Shown here: piece by piece, positions 1 to 9,255 of the stretch
Layout of the letters: every line of letters begins with the position of its first letter
Position numbering within the stretch: the stretch's first letter is position 1
NCBI RefSeq assembly: GCF_016587375.1
Contig: NZ_BNJG01000001.1
Location: 992,001-1,056,000, forward strand
DNA length: 64,000 nucleotides
From: Ktedonobacter robiniae
GTDB taxonomy: Bacteria; Chloroflexota; Ktedonobacteria; Ktedonobacterales; Ktedonobacteraceae
Reading direction: 5' to 3'
The notes under the pieces: generated by a model
The model's database searches: none
Told to the model about the DNA's origin: nothing
The model's input: only the letters and a program-made list of their open reading frames with translations
Position numbers and translations under genes: made by a program

Positions 1-2
1 AG

Positions 3-365
3 CCCACAGGGCGCTTCTATGCCGCGACCAATGGGCGCGACAACCTCAAGGAAATCAGAGAACTCTTCCACCAGGTCGCGGGCAATTATTTGTGGGGCGA
101 ACAGGGACAGCTCACCTTTCACCTGGAGATGGGAGAGGAAGAGTTACGCCAGCATTTCGCCGGCGTAGAGATCATTCGCAACGAAGATCAGCTCGTGGTC
201 ACCGAGGCCGAACCGTTGATCGACTATATACTCTCAGGCAGCGCGGGCAAGGATCTGACGGATGAGCAGAAGGCCACGCTGGCGGAGATCATTGAGAGGC
301 AGATCGCCACGCTGGGAGCCGTGCGCATCCAAAAGATCGCGGGTCTCTTTATAGCACATGGCTGA
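3..365 (+). CDS. SAM-dependent methyltransferase, C-terminal part (5' end outside window)
   Basis: The frame is open from the first bases of the window to a TGA at 363-365, so the true start lies upstream; the TTG at 90 is not a convincing start. The visible 120 residues begin PTGRFYAATNGRDNLKEI and match the C-terminal part of class I (type 11) methyltransferases, where a GRFYAATNG-like strand is followed by helices and a final strand pair. The SAM-binding motifs would lie upstream, so substrate and function cannot be judged. The stop codon overlaps a long hairpin shared with the convergent kinase gene. Confidence 0.6.
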   Translation, partial: PTGRFYAATNGRDNLKEIRELFHQVAGNYLWGEQGQLTFHLEMGEEELRQHFAGVEIIRNEDQLVVTEAEPLIDYILSGSAGKDLTDEQKATLAEIIERQIATLGAVRIQKIAGLFIAHG

Positions 366-437
366 TTCAGGTGAAAAAAGGAGTACCCCTGGCCAGCCTG
401 TGGTTGGCCAGGGGGTACTCCTTTTTTCACCTGAATC
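364..437. terminator. Long bidirectional hairpin between convergent genes
   Basis: Inverted repeat with arms of about 34 nt, running from GATTCAGGTGAAAAAAGG to its complement, with one extra G on the right and a short loop. It overlaps the stop of the upstream methyltransferase and the stop of the kinase gene on the other strand. The A6/T6 tracts inside the stem supply a U-run in both directions, so a shared intrinsic terminator is the likely role. Confidence 0.8.
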
Positions 438-2559
438 AATTAAACACTTTCAGGTTGCTATAGACGACATCGGCATCTTCCTTCTGCGCGTTGGCAAGAA
501 AGGCGATGACACCTTGATCTGGATGGTCAGCATTGCTGAGCGATGCGACAAAGGTGTTGTTGACATAGAATGAGAGCGTTGTCCCGTGAGCGATGATTTG
601 GAGCGTATTCTTGACGCCAGGACCCGTGTGGAAACCTGTGGTAATGGTATCCTCTTTCAAGGGAGTAGAGCCAGTGGAGAAGTTCCCCGAAGAAGAGATT
701 TTGTAGTGGCCATCGGGTCCAATCTGAAAGAGATAGCCCGCGTAGGTTCCAATGACGCTCTTGGCGACACGGAAGTAGACGCCGCCGCCATCGCCGCTCT
801 TGATGAGCATATCTACGCTAATGGTCTGGTCGCCAAACTGTTTCTGGCTCTCCGAGCAACCCTTATTTGAGCTTGAGCCTAGAAAACCCTTGGCCACCGT
901 CACGTGATAGCCCTCATTAGGAATGAAGGAACAGCTAGAGCTTGATTCCCATCCCGCCTCGCTGCCGGCGTCCGTCAGGGGGTCCTGATAGACGGCGTTG
1001 GTCGCAGTCGCGGTTCTGATGATCGAGGCTGTCGCCTGCGCCTGCTGAGTGGCCTGCGCCTGCGCCTGCGCTGTCTGGGTCGCGCCAGGGTCCTGGGTGC
1101 TAGTCGCCGTGGCGCTCGAGCCGTTTGTGCCGTTGTTGCTGGTGCCTGGCGTGCCGTTCTTCAAGAGCATATAGGCGGGAACGGCGATGATCAGCAAGAT
1201 GAGAAGGGCAACACCAATCATAATGTAGCCACGATTGGGAGAGGGTGGCTCGGGTGGTGGGGTAGGCGTGGCGGGACGTGGACGCGGCGCCTGGTGTTGG
1301 GGTGAGGAGGCAGAACGCGCCTGGGACTGGTCATAGCGATCCTGCTGCCCGTAGCGCTGCTGCTCTGGAGGATACTGGCGAGACTGAGGCTGCCCATAAC
1401 CCTGTTGCCCGTAGTTCTGCTGAGAAGTTCGGGGCGCCTGCTCACGTGTGGGAGTGCCAGCGTGCGGGGCATAGTTCTGGGGCGAATGCGCCGCCTGGTA
1501 AGGAGGCTGGCCCCGGTTGGGTTCGGCTGCGCGCTGCCCGGCAGGCGGCGCTGGCAATACCAGCGGACCATCAGCGCGCTCGGTACGCAGCGAATGGATG
1601 GATGGCTCGGCGGGAGCCGCCTCAGCGCGCTCGGTGCGCGCCGAATGCATGGTTCCGGCGGGGAACTCTCCCCGGACCGTGCGGTCGGAGTGGGGGGTGG
1701 CTCCCTTCGGCTCTGATTTAGCCTGCGGCTGCTCCTGGAGCGCATTGGTGAAGGCATCGGCCATCTCGGTCGCGCTGGAGTAGCGTAGCTCCGGACGCTT
1801 CTCCAGAGACTTGAGAATGACCTTCTCGGCGGCAACGGGCAGGTTTGAGGCATAGCGTCGTGGCGATGGCGGCTGCTTATTGATGTGCATCGAAACAACG
1901 GCGATCTGGTTCGCGGCCTCAAAGGGTACACGGCCAGTGACCATCTCAAAGAGTAGCACACCCAGACCATAGAGATCGCTGCGGGCGTCGGCCTTGTGGT
2001 CCTCCTCGAAGAGTTCCGGCGCCATGTAGTCAACCGTACCCATCAAGAAGCCGGTCGAGGTGAGTTGGGTCACATCGCCGGTGTTACGCGCGATGCCAAA
2101 ATCAGCAAGGTAACAACGCCCCTCGTTGTCCAGCAGGACATTTGAAGACTTGATATCGCGATGGATAATACCACGCGCATGGATATAATCGAGGGCGGAG
2201 CCGATATCGCGCAAGATACGGGCGGCATCCTCTGGTTTGAGCGGCGAGCGGCGCAGGCGGGTGCGTAGCGTCCCCCCCTCAAGATAGGGCATCACCAAAT
2301 AGTAGCACTCGTAACCATCAACGCTGTTGCTACCCGCGTCAAAAATAGGAATAAGATAAGGGTGGCGCAACTGTGCCATTACCCGGGCTTCGCGCTCGAA
2401 GCGACGGCGCATCTCTTCATCGTCGCGTTTAAATACTTTGACTGCCACGATACGCTGGAAGCGGGTGTCGTATCCCTCGTATACGTCCGCCATACCACCT
2501 TTACCGATGATTTGTCGCAATTCGTAGCGGTCAAGGGTCCTTCCTTCCAGGTCTGCCAT
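436..2559 (-). CDS. Receptor-type Ser/Thr protein kinase with C-terminal jelly-roll ectodomain
   Basis: Hanks-type kinase of 707 residues. The kinase domain covers about residues 10-270, with glycine loop GKGGMADVY, catalytic lysine K41 (VAVKVF), HRDIK at 133-137 and DFG at 153-155. A Pro/Gln-rich linker (about 290-445) leads to one membrane span (about 448-468) and an outside Ser/Thr/Gln-rich stalk. The final 170 residues resemble DUF1080/LamG-type beta-sandwiches (GGGVYFRVAK, FYVNN, GVIAFLA), a likely ligand or glycan sensor. I chose the ATG at 2559 because GGGAGAAAAG lies just upstream; a frame extension to 2625 has no ribosome site. Signal and substrate are unknown. Confidence 0.88.
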   Translation of the reverse strand: MADLEGRTLDRYELRQIIGKGGMADVYEGYDTRFQRIVAVKVFKRDDEEMRRRFEREARVMAQLRHPYLIPIFDAGSNSVDGYECYYLVMPYLEGGTLRTRLRRSPLKPEDAARILRDIGSALDYIHARGIIHRDIKSSNVLLDNEGRCYLADFGIARNTGDVTQLTSTGFLMGTVDYMAPELFEEDHKADARSDLYGLGVLLFEMVTGRVPFEAANQIAVVSMHINKQPPSPRRYASNLPVAAEKVILKSLEKRPELRYSSATEMADAFTNALQEQPQAKSEPKGATPHSDRTVRGEFPAGTMHSARTERAEAAPAEPSIHSLRTERADGPLVLPAPPAGQRAAEPNRGQPPYQAAHSPQNYAPHAGTPTREQAPRTSQQNYGQQGYGQPQSRQYPPEQQRYGQQDRYDQSQARSASSPQHQAPRPRPATPTPPPEPPSPNRGYIMIGVALLILLIIAVPAYMLLKNGTPGTSNNGTNGSSATATSTQDPGATQTAQAQAQATQQAQATASIIRTATATNAVYQDPLTDAGSEAGWESSSSCSFIPNEGYHVTVAKGFLGSSSNKGCSESQKQFGDQTISVDMLIKSGDGGGVYFRVAKSVIGTYAGYLFQIGPDGHYKISSSGNFSTGSTPLKEDTITTGFHTGPGVKNTLQIIAHGTTLSFYVNNTFVASLSNADHPDQGVIAFLANAQKEDADVVYSNLKVFN

Positions 2560-2626
2560 AACTTTTCTCCCGAAAGAATTTATTTCTGTGATGAGTTCTC
2601 TCTCAAACGAACGAGACTTACGCACT

Positions 2627-2654
2627 ATTATACCGTACGCGTCGACTATTGCAC
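2627..2654 (-). promoter_or_regulatory. Probable sigma-70 promoter of the receptor kinase
   Basis: On the minus strand a perfect TATAAT (2627-2632) lies 16 nt downstream of GTGCAA (2649-2654, 3 of 6 matches to the -35 consensus). The kinase start is about 60 nt further on. Support comes mainly from the -10. Confidence 0.45.
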
Positions 2655-2790
2655 GCTCGCTTGCCTGTTTTGCCTATGCATGAAAAATAAAGGGCGCAGG
2701 GCAGGCGTCCAGGGCAATTAGCAGCATACCACGCAGAGATTAACTGTGCTGTTAGCAAGCTCACAACCTACACAATTGTGCCAAAAAAAA

Positions 2791-2835
2791 GAGACCCGAA
2801 CTAACGCATGTACAACGATGCGCCGTTCGGGTCTC
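2791..2835 (-). terminator. Intrinsic terminator (minus strand) after the DUF402 gene
   Basis: GAGACCCGAAC pairs with GTTCGGGTCTC around a 23-nt loop. On the minus strand the stem is followed by eight T (2783-2790). It lies 180 nt past the stop of the DUF402 gene. Confidence 0.7.
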
Positions 2836-2915
2836 CCTCAGGTTGAAACGAAATCAGCTTGCGTCCTTACAAACCGTGGTGGAGTTTTTTGCATAGCTCC
2901 TTATGCGAAAACCAA

Positions 2916-2966
2916 CCCCCATTCGGGGGCGCAGCGCCACTCTCGTGGCTAGCGCTTTGCGCTCAG
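2916..2966. repeat. Chain of four back-to-back mini-hairpins (REP-like)
   Basis: Four small palindromes follow each other with almost no spacing: CCCCC-ATTC-GGGGG (2916-2929), GGCGCAGCGCC (2928-2938), CCACTCTCGTGG (2937-2948) and AGCGCTTTGCGCT (2951-2963). A related CCCATTCGGGGGC string recurs near 31997. The rest of 2560-3011 holds the kinase promoter and a terminator but no gene. Confidence 0.5.
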
Positions 2967-3011
2967 GTTTTTCGATAGGAAGAGTAAAAGAGAAAGAAAA
3001 GAAAGATAGTT

Positions 3012-3560
3012 TTAGTATTGGTTATAGCATTGGTAACAAGCGCTCCAGGTCCTCTTCACCGAGCCAGAGCAGGGGAAGACATCTTCCTCCAATGCTAGCA
3101 TCAGGTGGTCGGCTTCACGCCAGGCCGTTTCATACATAACCGAGGTCACCGCTTGCTTGCGTAGTGCCTCGTCCAGGTCGACGATCCCCAGCAGGTGAAT
3201 CTCCCCCAGAGGCGAGACGTCGATAGTAAGATAGAGGCCCTCGCAAGTGAGCATGCCCTGTTCATTAAGATAGTGACGCGCCACAATATCTACGCGCCAG
3301 CGCACCAGTTCGCGCTGCGCATTAAAGATAGAGGTGACGACATAACGAGCGCCAGCCGGGAAGTGTTGCAACCAAAGGAAGCCATCGTCGGCTATGCACA
3401 CTTCCGTCCCTGGCAACGTTACCATGAGCGGCTCGCGCACGTGCTCCAGTAAGAGCAGGCTTACATAGCCTGAGAACTCGCGCGAGTCGATGCGCGTCAT
3501 GGCAAAGCGTTTCTTTTGTAGATCTGGTCCGTCCGGGTGATCTACCTGCCACGTTTTCAT
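3012..3560 (-). CDS. DUF402 family protein (FomD/Ntdp-like phosphohydrolase fold)
   Basis: 182 residues, matching DUF402: a beta-rich N-terminus, then ARYVVTSIFNAQRELVRWRVDIVARH and a YLTIDVSPLGEIHLLGIVDLDEAL strand cluster. In this family the acidic residues of the TIDV and VDLDE segments bind metal. Characterised members hydrolyse nucleoside di/triphosphates or cytidylyl-phosphonates, so a small phosphohydrolase is a reasonable guess, but the substrate is open. It is monocistronic, with AGAGGG ahead of the ATG. The next gene upstream (ABC binding protein) ends about 120 nt away. Confidence 0.7.
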   Translation of the reverse strand: MKTWQVDHPDGPDLQKKRFAMTRIDSREFSGYVSLLLLEHVREPLMVTLPGTEVCIADDGFLWLQHFPAGARYVVTSIFNAQRELVRWRVDIVARHYLNEQGMLTCEGLYLTIDVSPLGEIHLLGIVDLDEALRKQAVTSVMYETAWREADHLMLALEEDVFPCSGSVKRTWSACYQCYNQY

Positions 3561-3681
3561 TATAGGGACCCTCTACTCATAGTTTTTGCGAATGTATTGC
3601 ATTTATTTTCTAGCATTTTCTTTCTAGCAATTTTAGCCAAGTATAGCATAACTCTTCGTGCCTGCGCCGCACAGAAAGAAG

Positions 3682-5022
3682 TTAATAATCGAGGGCGAGG
3701 ATGTAGTTGCAGGTGTTGGCCATCTTTTGGAGGGCGGAGTCTGAGGAGAGCTGGCCGGTGAGCGCGCTGGTATAGCTAGTGGTGATGGTTGAGCGGCATT
3801 GGTCCCAGGCGGGGAGAATGCTAGGCACGAAGCCGTAGGCGATGGATTCGGGGCCGGCTTTGCGCTCGGGATAACGTGTGTAGAAGGCCTTGAGGGGTGC
3901 GCCCTCATAGGCGGACTTGCGCACGGGAATATAGCCTGTGGCCTGGACGAAAGTCGCATTTGCTTCGGGGCTGACGAGAAACTTCATAAAGTCCCAGGCC
4001 GCATTCCGGGCCGCGTTGTCGCTGTTGGAGAAGAGGGCAAGGTTTGTACCGTAGAGCGAGGTATAGCGTCCACCTGGGCCGGAGGGCAACGGAACCTGGC
4101 CTATATGCAGCTTATTATGTATGCTCTTGAGCAGGTAGGGGTAATGCGAGACAGAGCCGATGGCGAAGGCCGCCTTGCCCGAGGTAAAGTCGCGCTGCCA
4201 GGCATCCCCACGGGTGATATGGATCGCGCCAGAGTCAGCCAGGGGAGACAGGTCATCCATAGCTTGTAGAGCGGATTTCGCATTCGCACCCTCGCTAAAG
4301 GTAGTCATCTTTTTGTCCGCGCTAATAAAGTCACCGCCTCCAAAGGCTTTATAGAAAGTTGCCCACTCGTCGACCTGGGGCGTAAAGGAGAGGCCCCAGC
4401 ACGAGCCGTCGCCCTTAGAGACCTTCTTAATAGCAGCCTCCAGTTCACTCATGGTATCCGGCGGTTTGATGCCTGCCGCCTTCAAGAGATCAGCGTTATA
4501 GTAGAGCACCTCAACGCTCTTGTTGAAGGGCAGCATATACTGGGTGCCGGCGAGCTGGCCATCACGCCAGAGCGTGGGGTAGAAATCAGCGATATCGGCC
4601 TGGCTTAAGCCGTTCTTGCCGGAGATATAGGGCTGGAGTGAAGCGAGCGCGTTGACCTGCTGGTATTGCGCGGCCCAGCTCTCATAAACCTGGGCCATAG
4701 TGGGAGTCTTATGGGCCGCGATGGCCGCCAGGAGCCTGGTCTTCAAGGTGTCATAGGAGTCAAAGGCCTGGAGATTGATGGTGACATTAGGATGCTGATC
4801 CATATATTGCTGAGCGAGCTGCTCAACGGCGTCTTTGTCAGCTCCGCTGGGGAAAGCTTCCCAAAATTCGACCGTGTATGTCGCGCCCGGATCCAAGATA
4901 CCAAGAAGCCCCGTCTGCACACGCCTGGCACTCTCATTGAAGCCACATCCACTCAATGGCATAAATAAAAGTACAAGGCAGAAGCATGCCACTATAGGGG
5001 CACGCGACCAACGATAAGTCAT
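3682..5022 (-). CDS. ABC transporter extracellular solute-binding lipoprotein (family 1, sugar type)
   Basis: 446 residues. The N-terminus is a lipoprotein signal: basic MTYRWSR, a hydrophobic core, then the lipobox LSGC (Cys near 26). The mature part matches family 1 UgpB/MalE-like binding proteins: YTVEFWEAFPSG at the start, PTMAQVYESWAAQYQ, FNKSVEVLYYNADLLKAAG and NAAWDFMKFLVSPEAN. Such proteins capture sugars or glycerol-3-phosphate for a permease pair. No permease or ATPase gene lies nearby, so it may serve a transporter encoded elsewhere. AAGGGGGAAG precedes the ATG. Confidence 0.85.
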   Translation of the reverse strand: MTYRWSRAPIVACFCLVLLFMPLSGCGFNESARRVQTGLLGILDPGATYTVEFWEAFPSGADKDAVEQLAQQYMDQHPNVTINLQAFDSYDTLKTRLLAAIAAHKTPTMAQVYESWAAQYQQVNALASLQPYISGKNGLSQADIADFYPTLWRDGQLAGTQYMLPFNKSVEVLYYNADLLKAAGIKPPDTMSELEAAIKKVSKGDGSCWGLSFTPQVDEWATFYKAFGGGDFISADKKMTTFSEGANAKSALQAMDDLSPLADSGAIHITRGDAWQRDFTSGKAAFAIGSVSHYPYLLKSIHNKLHIGQVPLPSGPGGRYTSLYGTNLALFSNSDNAARNAAWDFMKFLVSPEANATFVQATGYIPVRKSAYEGAPLKAFYTRYPERKAGPESIAYGFVPSILPAWDQCRSTITTSYTSALTGQLSSDSALQKMANTCNYILALDY

Positions 5023-5236
5023 GTTCTTCCCCCTTGCTAAAACTAGCGAGCTATGTCTTACCCTTTTGTGCCATCGGCGGTGAACCTTTCATGAAACTGC
5101 TTATACGACAGCAGGGTAGACGTATGACAAACCTATTTACATATGGGAACCATTTGATACCCTCTTTCCCTTACACCAACCTGGGCCATACACCCACTTT
5201 GTTTTAGCATGGAGAATAAAACAGCGCATTTATTTT

Positions 5237-5304
5237 AATCAATAAAGAAGTAAGGGATGTGAAAATGCGCAGGCATTTTCACATCCCTTACTTCTTTATT
5301 GATT
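5237..5304. terminator. Long perfect hairpin after the molybdo-dehydrogenase gene
   Basis: A 32-bp stem beginning AATCAATAAAGAAGTAAGGG closes on a tiny GCA loop, starting 10 nt past the stop of the dehydrogenase. The A/T-rich foot can act as a U-tract for either strand. The rest of 5023-5314 holds nothing else that I recognise. Confidence 0.8.
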
Positions 5305-5314
5305 CTTCAATTTT

Positions 5315-8263
5315 TTAGGAGCGAATGGGTTCCTGGACGGGGGACTGGGCTTGCGCCTGGGCCTGGAGTTGCGCGTGCCATGCGCGCAAGATGCGCTCAG
5401 GGGTCAGGGGGAGCGATGGCAGGCGGATTCCGGTAGCGGAGGCCACGGCGTTGGCGATGGCCGGGGCGACCGCGCCCATGGCGACCTCGGAGACGGCTTT
5501 GGCCCCAAAAGGCCCGGCAGGCTCGGTCGTCTCAACCAGGTAGACCTGAGTGCGCGGCATGTCGGCCGCGTTATACAGGTGGTAGTCGCCCAGGTGCTTT
5601 GTGAGCGGCTGCCCCTTCGCGTCATAGAGCAATTCTTCGCTTAAGGCGCTGCCCAGGCCCTGGGCAAGCGAGCCCTGAATACGTGTCTCGGTGAGCAGGG
5701 GATTGATGACGCGCCCGGCATCCACGGCAGCGAGAATCTGCTCCACACGCACATCGCCAGTCTCGGTATCAACCTCTACCTCCGCGCCAACCACGGCGAA
5801 GGTCAGAGGCACCTGCGCCAGGCGCCAGGAGGCACTGGTCATCAACTGGCGATTCTCGACATAGAGCGCATAGGCCGCGACCTGGGCAACGGTGAAGTCC
5901 TGCTCACCCGCGCCAGAGATCAGGCCATCACTCATCTTCAAGGCCTCAGGCAAGGCATTGAGCATGCGGCCTGCAATGGCCAGGATCTGGCGGCGCATTT
6001 GTTCAGAGGCCTTGCGCACCGCGCCACCGCCAAGGTAGAGCGTCGAAGTAACCCCCTCACCTATGGCCGTGGGCGTCACAGCTGTATCTTCAATATAGAT
6101 GACTATGCTCTCCAGAGCCACGCCCAGGGTCTCAGCGGCGATCTGGGCCAGGAGGGTGCGCTCGTTATCCTCGCAGCTACCAGCGCCGACGAAGATATCA
6201 AAGGACCCGTCCTCGTTGAGCTTCATGGTCGCGCCACTGGTGGAGGCTGGAGGCAGGGGGCTGCCCTGCACCGTCAGAGCTACGCCCACACCACGGCGCA
6301 GGCGTCCATTGTTGACCACTCCGCGCTTGATATGCCAGCCCAGCTTCTCCTCGACCAGGCGCAGACATTCGGCCAGCCCGCTGCTCTCCACGAGCAAGGA
6401 GCCGACATCCTGGCCCGCGGTAGCAGCCTTGGCCAGGACAAGCTCATCACCTGTGCGCAGCCAGTTACGGCGACGCAATTCAAGCGCATCCAGGCGCAGG
6501 CGACGCGCGATCTCATCCAGGTGGCTCTCAAGGGCGAAGGCCTCCTGCGCGGAGCTATAGCCTCTCAAGGCGCTGGAAGGCGGTGTGTTGGTATAGAGTA
6601 CCTCGGCGACATAGCGCATATTCGCGCAGGGATAGAGCGAGAGGGCCTGCGAAACCACGCCCTCGGGCGCTGTAAGAGGATGCGTGGCGTAGGCGCCAGT
6701 GCTGGTCAAGAGCGCCATCTGGTTGGCGACCAGTTTGCCATCTTGTTTGACGCCAGTTTTCAGACGAATGATATAGTTTGGCCAGACGGGACTGCTGGTA
6801 AACTCCTCGCTACGGGAGAAGGCCAGGGTCACGGGTCGCCCCGTCACCTGGGTCGCCAGTGCACAGAGGTCTTCCAAGACCACAGCCTGCTTGCTACCAA
6901 AGCCGCCGCCGACCTCGGGACGAATGACACGCACCTTACGCAGGGGTAGATTAAGCAGGCGCGCCAGGGTGCGTCGCACATGATGCGGACTCTGTGTATT
7001 GGTCCTGACAACCAGCACCCCATCCGCGTCGAGATAGGTTACCACGCGATGGGTCTCAAGCGGGGCGGGCTGTGCCATTGGCACTATATACTCACCCTCG
7101 ACGATCACATCGGCCTCTTCGAAGCCCTTATCGACATCGCCGACCTCGTTGCGCACACGTGTCGCAATATTATGGGCGGCATCAAAAATGCCTCGCGCCT
7201 CCGACTCAGGATGCACACGCGGTGCATTCTGTTCCAGCGCCTGGCGAGGATCAAGCAGCGCGGGCTTGACTTCATACTCAACCTGAATTAGCCCCAGAGC
7301 CTCTTCAGCTATCTCGGGTGACTCCGCGACGACGAGCGCCACGCGATCCCCAGCGTAGCGCAGGACATAATCGAGTAAGAACTGGTCATATGGACCACTC
7401 TCCAGCAAACCACGCTCGACGCTGGAATAGGGAGAGCGCGGCACATCTTTATACGTCAATACGGCATGTACGCCGGAGACGGCCCTGGCCTCCGCGACAT
7501 CGATATCACGAATGACGGCATGAGCGTGGGGACTAGTCAGCAGGCGCGCGTGCAGCATACCACGCCGCTCGATATCGGTCACAAAGGTAGGCGTACCGCT
7601 CACAAGCTGCGCGGCGTTGCTCATCGGCAGAGGCTTGCCAACAATGGCATACTCGGTATCGGCGTTGGCACTCATCCCACTGGTAATCACGGGCAAGCGA
7701 TCGGTCGCGCCATTTGCGGTAAGCTGGCGATCCATGCCCAGGGCGGCCAGGGGATTCTGCTCGCTCTGGCGCACGACGTTGGGGGTTACTTCCTCAACCT
7801 CTTCGCCACGTAGCAAGGCAGCGGCACGCAATACAGCCTGCACAGGCTTCTCATATCCGCCACAGCGGCAGAGGTTGCCCGAGAGAGCCTCGCGCACCTC
7901 TTCGTCACTGGGATGGTTGTTGCGCTGAAGTAAGGCATAGGCTGAAAGCAGCATACCCGAAGAACAGAAGCCACAGGGAGCTGTTCCGACCTCGACGAAG
8001 GAGCGCTGCAGGGTACTCAAGCCCTGCGCACTGGGCAATCCCTCGACCGTGGTCAAGGAACAGCCGCCAGCCTGGGCCGCCAGCATCACACAGGCTGGAC
8101 GCGCCACGCCATCGACAACTACCGTGCAGGCGCCACAATCGCCCGTCTCGCAGCCCTGCCGGGTTCCATAGTACCCTTCGCGCCGCAGGAGGGAGAGCAG
8201 CGTCTCATTCGCCTCCACCTGCAAACTGGTGATGACGCCATTAATCTGTAGCTCTAGTTCCAT
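5315..8263 (-). CDS. Fused 2Fe-2S / molybdopterin-binding dehydrogenase (xanthine dehydrogenase family)
   Basis: 982 residues joining two subunits that are often separate. Residues 1-160 are the two-cluster iron-sulfur domain: a plant-type ferredoxin loop (CETGDCGACTV) and a second cluster (CGFCSSG ... LCRCGGY). From about 205 the molybdopterin subunit begins, with GGGFGSKQ and a C-terminal GPFGAKAVSEVA that should carry the active-site Glu. It is the last gene of a three-gene operon, and its ATG shares a base with the preceding stop (TAATG). Adenine deaminase in the same operon suggests hypoxanthine/xanthine as substrate. Other hydroxylated heterocycles cannot be excluded from motifs alone. 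Confidence 0.85.
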   Translation of the reverse strand: MELELQINGVITSLQVEANETLLSLLRREGYYGTRQGCETGDCGACTVVVDGVARPACVMLAAQAGGCSLTTVEGLPSAQGLSTLQRSFVEVGTAPCGFCSSGMLLSAYALLQRNNHPSDEEVREALSGNLCRCGGYEKPVQAVLRAAALLRGEEVEEVTPNVVRQSEQNPLAALGMDRQLTANGATDRLPVITSGMSANADTEYAIVGKPLPMSNAAQLVSGTPTFVTDIERRGMLHARLLTSPHAHAVIRDIDVAEARAVSGVHAVLTYKDVPRSPYSSVERGLLESGPYDQFLLDYVLRYAGDRVALVVAESPEIAEEALGLIQVEYEVKPALLDPRQALEQNAPRVHPESEARGIFDAAHNIATRVRNEVGDVDKGFEEADVIVEGEYIVPMAQPAPLETHRVVTYLDADGVLVVRTNTQSPHHVRRTLARLLNLPLRKVRVIRPEVGGGFGSKQAVVLEDLCALATQVTGRPVTLAFSRSEEFTSSPVWPNYIIRLKTGVKQDGKLVANQMALLTSTGAYATHPLTAPEGVVSQALSLYPCANMRYVAEVLYTNTPPSSALRGYSSAQEAFALESHLDEIARRLRLDALELRRRNWLRTGDELVLAKAATAGQDVGSLLVESSGLAECLRLVEEKLGWHIKRGVVNNGRLRRGVGVALTVQGSPLPPASTSGATMKLNEDGSFDIFVGAGSCEDNERTLLAQIAAETLGVALESIVIYIEDTAVTPTAIGEGVTSTLYLGGGAVRKASEQMRRQILAIAGRMLNALPEALKMSDGLISGAGEQDFTVAQVAAYALYVENRQLMTSASWRLAQVPLTFAVVGAEVEVDTETGDVRVEQILAAVDAGRVINPLLTETRIQGSLAQGLGSALSEELLYDAKGQPLTKHLGDYHLYNAADMPRTQVYLVETTEPAGPFGAKAVSEVAMGAVAPAIANAVASATGIRLPSLPLTPERILRAWHAQLQAQAQAQSPVQEPIRS

Positions 8264-9249
8264 TAGACATCTCTCCCTGTGCCTGAGGCGACGCTACTAC
8301 GCCAGTGCGCGCTATTGATCGCCTCTTCTAATGCATGAAACGCCAGGTTTGCGCCGCTGACGCGTCGATAACTTCCACTTACGCGCACATCCGTTGGAGG
8401 TCGGAAGAGGGGAATGCCATTGCGCACAATGGCCTGGAGCGTGTTAGAGCTAACCGGCTGGGCCGCGGGCTGACCCTCCAATTGCTGCTCGATGGCTGTT
8501 ACGCGTACGGGTTCCATATTCACACCACCAAAGGCCAGGCGCACACGCTTATAGAGACCGTTCTCGATCTCGACGAGAGCGACAGCGTTCAGAAGGGAGG
8601 CGTCAGAGGGGGCACGGCTCACACGCTGAAAAGAGGTACCACAGGCGGTGAGTGGACGCGGAATGGCGATCTCGGTAATCAACTCGTTGGGGCGGCGCTC
8701 TAACTCAAACGTGCTACTGGCGATGCGACGTTCCTGCCGACCCTTGAAGACCACCCCAGAGAGGGCCAGGCCGGGGCGATCCGTCGAGCCTCCACTGAGA
8801 TTCACCTGTGTGCGCGAGCCTGAGCGTACTACTATCTCGGCATCTAGTGCCACCAGGGCCGTCAAGAGATCGGCCTGGGAGACTGGACCCGTCGCAACGG
8901 TGCCCCCAATAGTCGCGCTATTGCGGATCAGGCGCGACGAGGCGGAGGCATGCGCGGCCTGTGAAAGCACATCGATGCCTATGCCTTTAAGTTGAGGAGC
9001 CTCTGAGAGCGTTTGTAAGGTGGTCATGGCTCCAATGCGAAGATAGTTAGAATTATTATTGGAGCTATCCTCAATATACGCGAGTTGCAGATCACGTAGA
9101 TCCACAACCGCCTGAATATGCTCATCCCTCACACCCAATAAATATGTCCCCCCAGCCAGGGGAACGGTTTTCACATCCAACCGCCCCAGCAGGAGGAGGG
9201 CATCCTCAATATGTTCCGCCCAATGATATTCAACAAGCTTTAGTAGCAT
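8263..9249 (-). CDS. FAD-binding subunit of the molybdenum dehydrogenase
   Basis: 328 residues of the CO dehydrogenase/xanthine dehydrogenase medium-chain family. The N-terminal FAD domain has PLAGGTYLLGVRD, and IRNSATIGGTVATG is the typical flavin-contacting loop. The C-terminal domain (FQRVSRAPSDASLLNAVALVE and LAFGGVN) matches the CO_deh_flav_C fold. It would pass electrons between the iron-sulfur clusters and NAD or another acceptor. It sits between the adenine deaminase gene (6 nt upstream) and the fused large subunit (1-nt overlap), so the three are almost certainly one transcript. Confidence 0.85.
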   Translation of the reverse strand: MLLKLVEYHWAEHIEDALLLLGRLDVKTVPLAGGTYLLGVRDEHIQAVVDLRDLQLAYIEDSSNNNSNYLRIGAMTTLQTLSEAPQLKGIGIDVLSQAAHASASSRLIRNSATIGGTVATGPVSQADLLTALVALDAEIVVRSGSRTQVNLSGGSTDRPGLALSGVVFKGRQERRIASSTFELERRPNELITEIAIPRPLTACGTSFQRVSRAPSDASLLNAVALVEIENGLYKRVRLAFGGVNMEPVRVTAIEQQLEGQPAAQPVSSNTLQAIVRNGIPLFRPPTDVRVSGSYRRVSGANLAFHALEEAINSAHWRSSVASGTGRDV

Positions 9250-9255
9250 GTACGA

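Noticed and set aside
5999..6949. 316-codon plus-strand frame inside the molybdo-dehydrogenase gene
   Set aside because: Antisense shadow of a strongly conserved enzyme: no domain, no ribosome site, mirrors the real gene's codons.
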